Shown one piece after another: positions 11,010-22,888 of a stretch of DNA of 64,000 nt. Positions within the stretch are counted from its first letter, which is position 1. Every line of letters starts with the position of its first letter. The position numbers and the translations under genes were made by a program. Source of the DNA: Thalassia testudinum (lineage: Eukaryota > Streptophyta > Magnoliopsida > Alismatales > Hydrocharitaceae); NCBI GenBank assembly GCA_037157565.1, contig JAZHRO010000056.1, positions 32,487,501 to 32,551,500 on the forward strand, in the 5' to 3' direction. The notes under the pieces are model-generated. The model had not been told where the DNA came from and ran no database searches. It saw only the letters and a program-made list of their open reading frames with translations.

Positions 11010-11887
11010 TTCTTCAACTCTTGTGGGTATTTGTATATACTAGTCATAGTCAACTATGTATCAAAATGGATTGAAGCAATACCTACACGCACCAATGATC
11101 ACAAGGTGGTTGTCAATTCATCATGAAAAATAATTTTTCAAGATTCGACTTTCCCGAGGCCATCATCAGTGATGGAGGATCACATTTCACTCACTCTAAA
11201 TTCCATCACCTTTTATCCAAATATAGGGTCAATCATAAAATTTCCACACCTTACCACCCCGAAACAAATGGCCAAGTAGAAGTTTCTAATAGGGAGATAA
11301 AAAATATTTTACAAAAGATGGTTAGACCCGATTGTAAAGATTGGTCCACTAAATTGGACGATGCTTTATGGGCCTACCGTATGGCTTTTGAAACTCTTCT
11401 CAGCATGTCTCCTTTACGTATGATTTTTGAAAAGGCATGCCATCTCCTTGTCGAACTCGAGCATAGGGCATTTTAGGCAATCAAACAATTAAACATGGAT
11501 ATATCTGAAGTCGGTAACCACAGGAAGTTACAATTAACTGAATTGGAAGAATTATGTAATTTCTCTTATTAAAACATGCGGATTTATAAAGATCGAACAC
11601 AGAAATTTCATGATAAATATATTGTTTAGAAAACTTTTGATGCCAATCAACACGTTTGGCTTTTCGATGCCAGATTATGAATTTTTCTAGGAAAACTCAA
11701 ATCCAAGTGGATCGGCCCATTTATTGTCCTTAAAACTTATCCATATGGCACTATTGATCTTTTTGATCCTAAAACAAATACTCCTCTTCAAGTCAACGGT
11801 CAGCGTTTAAATCCCTATCTAGATAATACTTCGAATGTCCTATCAGACACTCTTGACTTAACTAGCTTACCCTCTAATGATCATTGA
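11010..11887 (+). pseudogene. Element A pol, part 2: integrase core and C-terminus
   Basis: Directly after the right end of element B the integrase of element A resumes: [20 protein letters not shown], then [33 protein letters not shown], and [14 protein letters not shown]. The DDE residues are visible: the second D in ISDGGSHF and the E in QVEVSNRE. The part up to position 11475 is open from an ATG at 11123. A TAG then interrupts it, but the frame continues through KWIGPFIVLKTYPYGTIDLF and VNGQRLNPYL to a natural stop at 11885-11887. This tail is the usual Ty3/gypsy post-integrase domain. Two further in-frame stops in the tail mark it as dead. Confidence 0.92.
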
Positions 11888-13294
11888 TGCAACTCACGGC
11901 TAGTTGAATGGCGTAAAAGATAACACTGGATGGGAGGTAACCCATTATTTTCCTACTTTACGTTTTTTTCTTTCTTTCAGAGGTTTTGCCTATCCTGATT
12001 TTGATCATCCTCACTACGGTAATCTCTCCTCCCTTCCTATTGCATGTGGACATGCCATATCTTAAGCATGGGGGAGTGTTTTTAAATTTGATGATCAAAT
12101 CAGTATTTTCAAAACCTAAAATCACTCAATTTTGTTGTCTCATTTTCTACATGCATACCCAAAAAAATAAAAATGTTGAAAACTTCTTGAGGAAATATTG
12201 AAATCGAGACCAAGGTTGACAAATTCATTTTAAGGTACAATAGGATTTAATCTTTAACAAACTAGGGATAAGAATACAGATTTGATTGTTAGAATCTCTA
12301 GGTCTATTTTTAGACTAGATTAAGTATCCTCCTCTAAATTCCACCTGAACTCATGATGATTCAGGTGACTTGATCTCCTTTGTGACCCGGAAATTCCCTA
12401 GCTTAATTTCTGATCCAAAAACTTGCATCTCTTGCAAAATTCTTGTGTCAAATTTCACAACAAGCTAACACCTAGAAAACATTTAGAAATTAGAAAAACC
12501 CCTTGTTTGGCCTTAGTGAAATCCGAAGCAGATCATTGATTTGAGCTCCTACCACCCAGAAAGAGGAAAATGTCTCCTTTAAGGATGCGATGTCAACATG
12601 TTACAGCCTCGACACTACTCGATATCTATATTCCATATCATTAGAAGGAGCATTAAGGTGCATTTTGCAGCTCAAGTGTCTTGCATGGTGCTCTATCTAT
12701 AGCATCGGAGTAAGAGCTTGAGTTTACTTAGAACGCCCCTTTACACTGCATTGTGTTTTGGGGTTGTGAGTTCCTAGGTGGTGTCTTAGACAGTACTATC
12801 TTGAAGTGCTAGCACCAGAGCCCCCTAGAGGATTGGTAATGGGAATAATGATCCCGACACATCTGTTGTAGGATTAAGCTAAGAATAAGCATGGGGGAGA
12901 CCAAAAAAAAAAAAGAAAAAGTTTTAAACAAAAACATGACCTTATAAATGTTGGCATTCACAAGCACAGACACAGTTTTAAAGGATGTTGCAAGTTACGA
13001 ATCAGATTCAATAGCCGGAGAAATCCTAACTGCAAAATGGCTTCGGGTCATTTCAATTAAGAATGAATTAATTTGTAAATTTTTGGGGGATACATTGATT
13101 CCGATACATCTAATTTTTGAATCCTAAAAACAAATTCCAATGTTTATCTTTAACAAATCCCATACCTCTCATGTTTTAACCAACCCAGGTCCTATAATCT
13201 CCTCCTCAATAGTAAAACAATTAGTTTTCCCCAAAAATCCATTTTGTAAAAATTAGTTTTGCTAAGAGACTAGCAAAAGATAACCATAGGGGTG
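11888..13294 (+). other. Element A 3' UTR; no gene seen
   Basis: Starts with ggatgggaggtaaccca (about 11928-11945), a motif commonly found just after pol in this lineage. Hairpin gcatg/tgga/catgc (12042-12055) is followed by gcatgggggag (12066-12076). A second G-tract occurs near 12889. The LTR-adjacent purine tract is ccataggggtg (13284-13294), preceded by gagactagcaaaagata, as at the B, D and F PPTs. No open frame of substance. Confidence 0.75.
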
Positions 13295-13954
13295 TGATAA
13301 ATGCCAATTTATCATCATTCTTGTGCCCTAAAATAAACATAGTTGTTAGGATTTTAACTCTGCAAATGGGTTTCTGGGCTATATTTATGCATCACTTAGG
13401 TTAGTCATGCATTGCATTATTTTTTCTATTTTTGACACATTTACTTGAGTGTTAGGGATGAATAGATGGCCAGACCACTAAAACCCTAACATCCAGGAAG
13501 GCAACAAGTGAAAAAGAAGCTCAATCTAACTGAGACTCAGCTAAATCCAACTCATCATAGCTGGGTACCAGCTTATTTGCATTAAGGTTAGCCCTCTTAA
13601 GCTCCATTCAGCTCATCTTAGCTTGATGGCAGCCCAGGGTAGCTCAACTTAGCTCATCCTAGCTCAAGTCAGCTCAGATTTAGCTCAACTTAGTTGACTC
13701 TAGCTCCTCTTAGCTCTAATCAGTTCACTGGGAGCTCTAGCTAGCTCAACTAAGTTGACAGGAGTCCACCTCAACTTAGGTCCAGCTACTTCCAACTCCA
13801 CTCAAATTAAGTTAGCTGAAGATGACCTTAACCAGCTTAGGCTAGCTCAAGCCTAGCTCCCGGAGACTCCACTCACCTCAACCTAGTTGAGCTAAGTTAT
13901 TTAACCTAAGCTAGCTACTCTAGCTAGCTAGGATATTTCCAAGAAAATCAAACC
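13295..13954 (+). repeat. Element A 3' LTR, first part
   Basis: Begins TGATAAATGCCAATTTATCA, a 20-nt palindrome, immediately after the PPT. It matches 14364-15010. From about 13560 to 13930 it is packed with AGCT words, many at exact 10-bp spacing (agctca at 13641, 13651, 13661 and 13671). It stops abruptly where a B-type LTR fragment starts. Confidence 0.82.
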
Positions 13955-14350
13955 TGATTATACAACAATCATAAGATTTAATTTACCTGAATTAAGTTAG
14001 ATTCTAGCTCAACTTAGGAGCAATGCATGCATAAGCATCATAATTTGCATAGTAGTTAGTTTGATAGCTTTATAGATAATACTACTATTTTATGATCTAA
14101 AAGAGATACAGTATTAATTTTAGATGATTCGAGGCTCCAGATGATAGGTTAGACCATATGGATGGATCCGGATCAACAATCGCAATCCAATGGCATAAAA
14201 ATTGGCTCAATTGGAGCCCTGTAGCATCAACTACAAAGGTAGGAAGATGGACGGTCAGGATGGCACCACATGGCGCCATCCCAGTGGCCCACCTCTGCAC
14301 CCTAATCATTGAAGGAGACAATGTGGGCCATTGGATCGTCATCCAACGGT
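13955..14350 (+). repeat. Truncated B-type LTR, plus strand
   Basis: Starts TGATTATACAACAATCATA, the decayed outer end of a B/C-type LTR. It aligns with the minus-strand start of the B LTR (aattaagttagatt..., then gatggatccggatcaacaatcgcagtcc-like text) through the GGCACCACATGGCGCC block. It ends within ccattggatcgtcatccaacgg, a dyad inside U3, so about two thirds of the LTR is missing. Its orientation is opposite to element B. Confidence 0.78.
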
Positions 14351-14363
14351 CACGATAAGGCCA

Positions 14364-16355
14364 GGATAAGTGCCAGTTTATCATTGTTCTTATGCATTAA
14401 AATAAATCTAGCTCTTAGAATTTTAACTCCGCAAATGGGTTTTTGGGCTGCATTAGGCATAAATTAGGTTAGGCATGCATCACACATTTTGTTGTCTTTT
14501 TAATGTGTTTTTGTGAGTGTTAGGGTTATACAGTTTGTCAGATCCCCAAAACCTTAGCACTCAGGAAGGCAACTAGTGAAGGAAAAGTCCAAACTAGCTG
14601 GAACTCAGCTTGATCCAGCTCACCATAGCTGGATTCCAACTCACTTGGACTAGGGTTAGCTCATCCTAGCTCCATTCAGCTCATCTTAGCTAAATGGCAG
14701 CTTAAGAGAGCTCATCTCAGCTCACCTTAGCTTAAGTCAACTCAGATCCAACTCAACTTAATTAGGTCTAGCTCTTCTCAGCTCCCATCAGTTCACTGGG
14801 AGCTCTAGCTAGCTTAGCTGAGTTGACTGGAGTTCACCCCATCTCATGTCTAGCTACATCCAGCTCCACTCAACTCCAGCCAGCTGAAGATGACTTCATC
14901 TTATCTCAGGAAGCTCAAGTCCAGCTCCTAGGTACTTAGCTTAGCTCAATTTAGTTGAGCTAAGCTACCTTAGCTACTTCAACTGGCTAGGTCCTCCCTC
15001 GGAATATTAAACCCAGCTCACCACAGCATAATTCAGCAGAAGCCAGCCTGCTTTAGGTTGGCTTAGCAACTAGCAAGCTAAGCCATCTAAAGTAGCTCCA
15101 TGCCATCTTCTTCAGTAGCTACCAGCTCCGGTTCAGCTCTAGACAACTTCTTCCAGCTCCTCTCCTCTAAACCCTACCTCCATATGCCTACTCCTCTACC
15201 CTACAACTAGCTAAGTTAGCTTAGATAGCTTAGCTTAGCTAAGCTCTAGCTCCCTTGGCCATCCACCACCCTAAAACCCTACTTAAACAGCTCCACCAAC
15301 TAAACACTACGTAGGTCCACATAAGCTAGCTCCACCCCTACTCCATTTGGCGCCAACCTACTTACACCCCTTAGCTCTTCAACTACACCCAAAAGGCACC
15401 TTATTTTGGCGCCAAAATAGCCTTCTAGAAGCCCTCCCTTTTGGCACCAAAACACCCCCACATCAAGACCCTACACCTAACCCTACAACCTATCCTAGCC
15501 ATCCACCTAAGCCCCCTTCTAGAACCTTATTTTGGCACCAACTCAAGAGACACCACAACCTATAACTACCCCCTTGCATCCTTTGAGTTGGTGCCAACAT
15601 CACTCCACCATAGGATCCTTAACCACCATCCTAAACCTAATCCTACCCCTTCATCATCTCCACGCCAACCCCCCTCCATCCTACTCTATATATACCCACC
15701 TAACTACCACTAAAAACCCATCTTCCCTTAGTGTAAATTCCACCCTAATTCTACCTATACCCCACGACCAAGAAGAAGAAGGGAGGAAGAAGATTAAGGA
15801 GGCTATCCCTTGCCTCCTTGGTGCCTTCTTCCTTTCCACACTTCCTGTGCCATGCCAAGGAGGAGACTCTCTTCAACTTGGAGGATGGCCAGGCATTGGA
15901 GAAGGGTGGTGCACGCCCACCCTTGGAGGAGCAGCAAAGGTGGAAGCTTCCACCTTGGAGGAGTAAAGGGCATGCCCTCTCTTTTTGGGATAGCCTTGGA
16001 AGACACACTACATTTGAGGTGCTGTTCAAGGAGGGAGTTGGTGAGGCCTTTTCTAAGCCCAGGAGTCACTGAGCTTGGAGCAAGGACTCTCCTCTTCACC
16101 ACCATCATCAGGAGGATCTTAGTTTTACTCCTTTTTATTTCTAGTTATTGTACAAGCATTCCTCTACAAGGATTTTTTGTAAAACGAATTTCTCCAAGTA
16201 TAAAATTGCCTTCATTCTTTAGTTTGCATCCGTATTCTTTTCTAGCACTTTTTCACCCCCTCTCCCTAATTACCCTAGGCCTCCTTGTGCCTAGGGTGAG
16301 CTTAGAGAGAGGAATTAATTATCACAAAAGTGTTAGTGTAGTAATTTTAGTGTAG
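14364..16355 (+). repeat. Element A LTR, second and fuller copy
   Basis: It repeats the start of 13295-13954 (gataagtgccagtttatca) and runs on for about 2 kb. Contents in order: AGCT array (14590-15000 and 15180-15250), five TTTTGGCGCCAAAA-like palindromes (15345-15598), TATA box tctatatatac (15685-15695), then a presumed transcribed part. It is cut at 16356 by the D1 LTR. Open frames at 15347-16355 lie wholly within it, overlap in several frames and look like chance ORFs in CCT-rich sequence. Confidence 0.78.
15345..15598 (+). promoter_or_regulatory. Cluster of five GGCGCC palindromes resembling E2F sites
   Basis: atttggcgccaa (15345), ttttggcgccaaaa (15404-15417), ttttggcaccaaaa (15439-15452), attttggcaccaa (15529) and gttggtgccaac (15587-15598). 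The first two contain TTTGGCGC, which fits the E2F consensus TTTSSCGC on both strands. The other three differ by changes expected from CpG decay. They lie 90-340 bp upstream of the TATA box, where an enhancer is expected. Function is inferred only. Confidence 0.5.
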
Positions 16356-16372
16356 TGATGTAGGCGCGCTTC
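16356..16372 (-). repeat. D1 3' LTR, first 17 bp
   Basis: tgatgtaggcgcgcttc aligns with tgatgagcgcacgtttc, the first 17 bases of the D2 LTR at 38189. The next bases of the D LTR appear at 22894, after element C. Bases 16368-16372 (gcttc) pair with 22889-22893 (acttc) as a target-site duplication with one mismatch. Confidence 0.75.
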
Positions 16373-16848
16373 TGATAGGAATGCATTTTCGCACATTTTG
16401 AAAGTCATTGGAAATTGTCGTATAGTTGCGCAAAAATGTTCGTCAAAAATTAAGTTTGTAAAAATTACAAGACTTGAGTTATGGTCGTTCATCTCTGGGT
16501 GGCATTTGTTTTACTTTTGAAATCGATCTTTTTGCCACTCTACTTTGTTTAGAAATCGCATGGCGGTTTATGATTGTTACGTATTTAGATACGACATGCT
16601 TAGTTGCAATAGATGATAATGAAAAGCAGGCAACTTTAATCACACCAAATATATTGCAATCGATGAGCTCATGGTGATTCTCAACACATGGACATATATA
16701 TATATAGAAAATTTTCTTTCATTCATTCAGGAAAGTGTTCGCAACATGGAAGTAGAGGAATGCTTATAACGGAAAGCTTGAAATGGAAATCCAGCTACCA
16801 GAAAATGACTACATACAAGAATCAATGGGGGGATTTCGCATGCATCAT
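16373..16848 (-). repeat. Element C 3' LTR remnant
   Basis: tgataggaatgcattttcgcac... matches 20675-21149 closely, up to atgcatcat, after which it diverges into gag-pro sequence. It is the terminal (U5-side) part of the LTR. Confidence 0.9.
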
Positions 16849-16879
16849 CTAGGTACTAGGGCCCGATCAAATCTAGAAT

Positions 16880-19040
16880 CACGGCACTAGACTCTTTCGA
16901 CAGTACCACTTGTTGTCCAAATCTCGGTTGTTGCTTCGAGGTACAATAGTCCTTGAACAACCCAACAACAGCAGGAATGTGATCGATTGCCTCGAGCAGG
17001 GGGACCTGAATATGTACTTAAACATCGATTTCAGGTCCTCGAAATTCCACGTGTCCCTTTTCCGTCCTGCATTTCGTGTCAGAGCCTTAGGGAAAGGGAC
17101 GGGAATCTCAGGGTTAAATGGCCTCTTACCCTTACGTACCGCAGGTGGCTCCTGAGATGATGGAGTTGAACCCGCCTGTAGCGAAGGGTGGGAAAAATCA
17201 AAACCCGCCTGCCTAGGTGGTGGGTCAAATGTCTTCCTTCCACTCCACAATGAGATAGCGTGTGCATTGGCTTGCTGTCCATGAGGTGGTGGGGGAGCGG
17301 AAGGGGCAGAATACATGGGATTCTGCAAAGGCGGCTGGCCTTGCGTGTAACCAGGTGGTGCAGGAGGCACCTGTAGTATGGCGTGTGCCTGTCCCTGTAG
17401 TGCCTAAAACCTAGGCGGGGCACCCTAGTTCTGCACATATCGAGGATTCGGGATGGGATGGGAGGGCAAGGCTCCCTGAGTCCTATGCTCCTGCAATAGT
17501 TGGCTCTGCCTGTTTTGTATGGTCTGAATCTGATCAGCCATTGCCTTCATAATCTGCAAGCTATCATGTGTAGACTTCCTCATCGATTTTTGCAGCTCCT
17601 CTTTCAGCGCCTCCAAAGGGTCAACCCGCTTTGGAGGGTGGTTGACAACTTGGTGCAGCGACTGGTATAACAAGTGGGGTTGCTACTGAGGCGGGAATGG
17701 CTGCTGCCTAGGGTACGTGTTTTGCGCATTCCCGTATTGCCTGGTATGGTAGTGTGGATCTTGATGTGGTCTCTATGAATTACCTGACCAGGAGAAGTTC
17801 GGATGCTGGGGCCAACCAGGGTTATACATCATTGAATACGGGTTATAATGCCCGTATCCTTGGATAGTGCTAACGTCCTCGTAGGCCGAAGATGTCTGAG
17901 ATGTATATCCGTCAAGGGGATATGCATTATAATCTGTGGGGGGTGCATAACCCTGGTTTTAGGGTGCCAGATCTGGATTATTCACGGGATCCAGATATAT
18001 GGGATCTCGTAAATAAGGAGAAGATGCATCCCGAGTGAATAGATTAACTCGAGCAGGAAAGGCTCGGGGTGCATAAGAGGATCTTGCAATGGCAGAGCTC
18101 GAGTCAGATTGAACCTGACTAATCTGGTCAATCTTCTTCTCAATTAAGTTTATTCTATCCAGCTTCTTGACAATGATATCCACGTCGGCTCGAATAGACT
18201 CGGTGTAAGCCTCGTGGACACCAACCCACTGTTGACCAGCCGCTGGAATTAGTTCATAGATGCAACATTCATCGAGTTCTCCGCTAATGATTCGAACAGC
18301 TCAAATGAGCTGTTCTCATCTTTTGCGAGAAAGTTCCCACCACTAGATGCATCGGCCAGAAACCGATGTGTGTCATCCAGCCCATGGTAAAAAATCTGAG
18401 CTAAGTGCCATCTGGGTATACCATGATGTGGGCATTCTTGAAGAAGGTCGTCAAATCTGTCCCATGCTTCATGTAATTTCTCCCCAACTCCCTGGAAGAA
18501 AGTTGTGATTACGTGTCGCATTGTGTTTGTTCAACAGATTGGGAAGAACTTTTGCAGGAATTCACGTCGTAATTCCGGCCAGGTTCCAATTGGCTTCCCA
18601 ATAGTTTTTAACCAGCATGAAGCTTTGTCCCTTAGAGAGAATAGGAAAAGCTTCATCAGAACAATCCCGAGATCGATATTCCTAGGTCTAATTGCTTCAG
18701 GCAGTCGACTCAGGTCCTCAAGATGCTCGAACAGATCTTCGCTTGGGTTCCAGTAGAAATGAGTGCTGATCAACCCAATTACATTAGGCTTGAGCTCAAA
18801 CACGTCTCCGCTTATGGGAATTCTGACAAGAGGTGCGATGATTTGTGCGACCGGGTCGTAGAAATCCCGCAGTTGTTCTCCTCGCGACGGGTGCTGCATC
18901 CTATCAAGTGTCGTCAGAATGCGATTCATGCTTTGCTAATGCCGCTCCTCAGATTCGGCGACCCGGGCTTCCAGACAAGCCATCGGTTCCAGATTCTTGA
19001 TATTATGACCCGGTCTAGGTCCAGGTCCAGGATTTGCCAT
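16880..19040 (-). pseudogene. Element C gag and start of protease
   Basis: The start is the ATG at 19038-19040 (MANPGPGPRPGHN). A TAA-type stop separates it from MNRILTTLDRMQHPSRGEQLRDFYDP (18929 down). The capsid-type core contains LFSLRDKASCWLKTI, LRREFLQKFFPIC, FFQGVGEKLHEAWDRFDDLL, GIPRWHLAQIFYHGLDD and GGNFLAKDENSSFELFESL. A single TGA at about 18530 lies in the normally glycine-glutamine position and the frame is otherwise maintained. Later come MYNPGWPQHPNFSWSGN (about 17800-17850) and a Pro/Gln-rich tail with HAISLWSGRKTFDPP and FNPEIPVPFPKALTR. It ends before the protease DLGAS loop, at the LTR remnant. Confidence 0.92.
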
Positions 19041-20654
19041 GGTGGCTTTAGGATTGGAAGAAGTGGGGGGAGAAGATGGTCTGGGTGAGGTGACTCACCA
19101 ACCAAGTGAGGTCGAAGTGACCTCCTTCCATGCATACACCATCGAACCCCTGGGTTGGTGTAGCCACGTAGGACAAGACTAAGGGCCTGTCAATCAAATG
19201 GTCCTTACAGATCAGGTGACCAGATTTTTTGTTAGAAATTTGAATTCTTGAAGAAAAGTTCATCGTTCAACTGACTGAAAGTGATTCCCGCCTCTCAAGC
19301 TAACCTAGCCAGTCTAGTTACAGGGGGACTAAGGGGAAGGTTCTTCCTTTGGCTTACGCCTCCGATTCCGTTGATCCCCGAGCCGCAATCATTTGACACT
19401 ACCCCACAAACTTAGTCACCAAGATTGGCAAGAGAGATTAAAAATACCCAGTAGTATGACAACGAACTCGGGTTGATTTCATGTTTTAAAATTAATTTTA
19501 ACCCATTTTCTTCAGTGGGGTTTGTGGTGAGTGGCCCACAAGGTGACCAAGCTCACCGGCTAACTAGACTTGATTAAGTCTAGGTTAGTACAAAGTGTGG
19601 TCTCTAGTTGTAACCCTAAAGATTCAACCTAAGTCGCATGCACTTCTAGGGTTTTTCTTTATTTCAGTAGACCACAAAAGTAATGTTGTTCTCTGATAAT
19701 AATTGGAATCCAATTAATTTGAAATTTTGCGAGTAGATTCCTTTTTTAATTAGCTTTCCAGAGAATATTTTTTTGGAATTTTTATTATTTCAAGGAATTT
19801 TGAATATTAGGGAGTTAGATTTGGAATTTTGACCCATGGTCAGTTTTTCACTCTGAAGTAGTATAAACTGACCTTCAAAAATTTGTAAAAAATATGGAAA
19901 ATAAAGCCAATTAGATCAGCTTTCAAACCCTACCATTTTTAGTCAAAATAGATTTGCAGATTGCTCAGAATCACTTTTTAAAATTTGAAAAAGTTTAAAT
20001 CTGGGTCGATCGGACCCCCGTGCACTTTGCTAATTTTTAAAAATTGTATACTTAGAATTTTCTAAAGTAATAGTGGCGTTTGGAAGGTCATTTGAAAATG
20101 AAGGTTAGCCTAAATTTTAGAATTTTTTACTAGCTAATTTTTCAGCAATCGAATTTTTAAATCAAGCTTGAAATCTGGTGGAAAATTAGAAGATGGTGAA
20201 AAAGCTCTTTAAAGAGGTTTGAATTGAAATCTAAGCTTTCCACCAAAAATATATATATTTTTTAAAACTTTTGCATGTTTTTTTTTTCTAAAAAAGAAAA
20301 TTTTAAATGATTCAACTAAAATATCTTTTTTTTTCTTTTCAAACTAACCTAGATTCGAAAGGAAACCTAATCTAGATTTTTTTTAAAAAAAAATTCTTTT
20401 TTTTTGTTTTTACACGAAAATGAGTAAAATCCTTTTTTTTCTTTTTTTTTCACAAAGAAATTTTCAAAGCAAATTATAGAAACTAAAACCTAATCTAAAA
20501 TAAATGATGATGTGCACCGGATTATTTCTTTGCCGCGCTCGATATGTGCGCAGATCCCATTTTCTTCCCGTTTTTCCTGCACATCAAAAATAAAGTAAGG
20601 GCAAATTCGTCAGTGATGTTCTAAAAGATTGAACTCAAAGAAAATGACGTTGCC
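19041..20654 (-). other. Element C untranslated leader; no gene seen
   Basis: 1.6 kb between PBS and gag. 19267-19440 holds the leader block shared with B and D (ctgactgaaa, cccgcctc, gttcttcctttggctt, tttgacactacccca). 20200-20460 is A/T homopolymer-rich. No open frame of substance. Confidence 0.7.
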
Positions 20655-20672
20655 TCCCCGACAATGGTGCCA
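20655..20672 (-). other. Element C primer binding site (tRNA-Asp type)
   Basis: The minus strand reads TGGCACCATTGTCGGGGA, two bases from the LTR end, with three transition-type differences from the tRNA-Asp complement. The downstream bases ggcaacg also match the D2 site. Confidence 0.88.
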
Positions 20673-20674
20673 TT

Positions 20675-22888
20675 TGACAGGAATGCATTTTCGCACATTT
20701 TGAAAGTCGTCGGAAATTGTAGTATAGTCGCGCAAAAATGTTCATCAAAAATTAAGTTTGTAAAATTTACGAGACTTGAGTCCCGATCGTTCATCTCTAG
20801 GAGGCATTTGTTTTACTTTGGAAATTGATCTTTTTGCCGCTCTACTTTGTTTAGAAATTGCATGGCGGTTTATGATTGTTACGTATTTATATACGACATG
20901 CTTAGTTGCAGTAGATGATAATGAAAAGCAGGCAACTTTAATCACACCAAATATATTGCAATCGATGAGCTCATGGTGATTCTCAACACATGGACATATA
21001 TATATAGAAAAATTTCTTTCATTCATTCAGGAAGGTATTCGCAACATGGAAGTAGAGGAATGCTTATAAAGGAAAGCTTGAAATGGAAACCTAGCTACCA
21101 GAAAATGGCTGCATACAAGAATCAATGGGGGGATTTCGCATGCATCATTGGGGAAGTTAAGACTACGCTACTAAGTAGTAATAAAAGCAGTAAAAATCAT
21201 GGCGAGCATAAACTAAATCTAGTAGAATAAAGGGCATTCAGGGGTGGTCCCCGATGGCCTTGGAATGGTCGGGAGGAGAATGAGGGGCGGCCAATGTAGT
21301 TTAGGCCGACCCTTGGAGAGAGGGAGGAGTGATCCAGCATCCCGACATGATGTCCTCCATGGTGGTGGTAGTGAGCTCGTGGAGGTGGAGTGGGTAGCTA
21401 GGTGGAAGTGGGCGTGAATGGCACCAATGGAGTGAATTTGCCAAGGAAGTGAATGGAAGCCAAGGGATGTGAATGGATGCAAATGGCCACCCCTTAGGTC
21501 TTTTTATAGACCTAAGGGAAGCTCTCTATAGAATTATGGAATTCTCTAGAGAGGCTTATGGTGAGAGCTCGTGGGAGAGTAAGAGAGAGAGGATGGATGG
21601 TGGTTTTTAGATCCACCAAATGTGGATCTAAAAATTAAATATCTCTTGGTTGCTAATTTTGGCAACCAAGGCAACCACACATGGTAGAGAGTTCTACAGA
21701 ACTCTAGGCTAGGTATTTTCGTGTGCATGGTGTGTGTGGGTGTGTGTGGGTGTGTATGGGTCGAAACTTAGGTGGCTAGGTTGATTTCGTTAGGTTCTAG
21801 TGGGTTTAGGTCAGGTATGTCTCAAATTAGGGTTATAAGCCCTAATTCACCAAGGTAAAATGAAATTAAACTTAATAAAAGCTTAATTGGGTGTGTGGAA
21901 AATTAATTGAGAGTAAAACAACTCAATTAATTTAGGTCTAGGTCAATTGGACTCTCACTTAGTCCAATTGGACAGTGTGTGCTAAGATCAGGACTCAATT
22001 GGACTCAATGAGTCCAATTGAATAGGGTGATGGAATTGACTAAGATCCAAGTCAATTAGGTTTAGTGAGGACCTAATTAGGTCCTTAGGGAGGTCTAGAG
22101 GTGATGTACTAGGGTTAGGGCACCTTAATTTAGGTTCCTCTGGGGTTGGAATTGGGTTTAGGGACTTAGAGATCCAAGATCAAGGCTTAAATCTCAAAAC
22201 AGGAACTGGAGAGCAGTATCAGACATCTAATAATAGTGTCAGACATCTTATACTCAAAAATCAGAAGTCCAGACTTGTTGTCTGGACATCCAATCAGAGT
22301 CAGGAGGGATTTTGGGTTCTGTTTTGGGTATTCTACAGAAATTGGACGTCTGACAAAGTTTCTAGATGTCCAATAACACTGCAGAAGTGGGTTTGAGGTG
22401 TGCGGGAGATGGCTAAGGGTCCTGGACATCTTATAACTTATCTGGACGTGCAAATAAGGGTTGGAACTAGGGTTTTAGGGCTTCCTAAGGTGTTGTGACC
22501 TAATCTAAGGCTTGGGAAAGTCTCTAGGCTATCCTAAGGCTAGGATGGACCTAAGCTCTTCACATTTTACTTCTTTATTCCTACTTAATAGCATAGCAAA
22601 CCTTTAACTCCCTTACATTATTATTCCTACATCTAATCTAAGCCTTCTGCTCTAGCTCTGCTGCAACTCCCATTATTCCTGATCTAGCTTCAGATCCAAC
22701 TCCTGATCAGCCTATTCCTTGCAATTCACATAATGCACTTAATCAGCACATTATAACATTATTTTATTCATAGCTAAAGGAAAGCAGTAAAGATGTAGAT
22801 AATGCGCATGCATGCATGAATATCCCTAACTTATGCTAAGTCCTAGCTTAATCTATGTCAATTAAGACCTATGATTGCTGCGCAATCA
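20675..22888 (-). repeat. Element C 5' LTR
   Basis: 2.2 kb. On the minus strand it starts TGATTGCGCAGCAATCA (a perfect 7-bp-arm palindrome) and ends ...GCATTCCTGTCA. TATA on the element strand is tataaaaa (plus-strand tttttata, 21501-21508), within aggtctttttatagacct, itself a dyad. U3 holds repeated CCAATTGG dyads (21941-22025) and repeated GACATC/GACGTC words (22215-22455). Confidence 0.9.

Larger units (their letters stand above)
16373..22888 (-). mobile_element. Element C: gag-bearing LTR retrotransposon, partly deleted, inserted in the D1 LTR
   Basis: The right side is complete: 5' LTR 20675-22888, PBS and leader, then gag. On the left only the terminal 476 bp of the 3' LTR (16373-16848) remains, joined directly to the beginning of the protease region. 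One deletion has therefore removed most of the protease, everything after it and most of the 3' LTR. Orientation is minus. Confidence 0.88.

Noticed and set aside
12885..12905. Second gcatgggggaga tract as the A polypurine tract and LTR start
   Set aside because: No LTR-like sequence follows. The repeat that recurs at 14364 begins at 13295 after ccataggggtg.
15347..16355. Several overlapping ORFs of 72-181 codons on both strands
   Set aside because: They lie in the A LTR on both strands and in competing frames, have low-complexity composition and resemble no family. They are better explained as chance ORFs.
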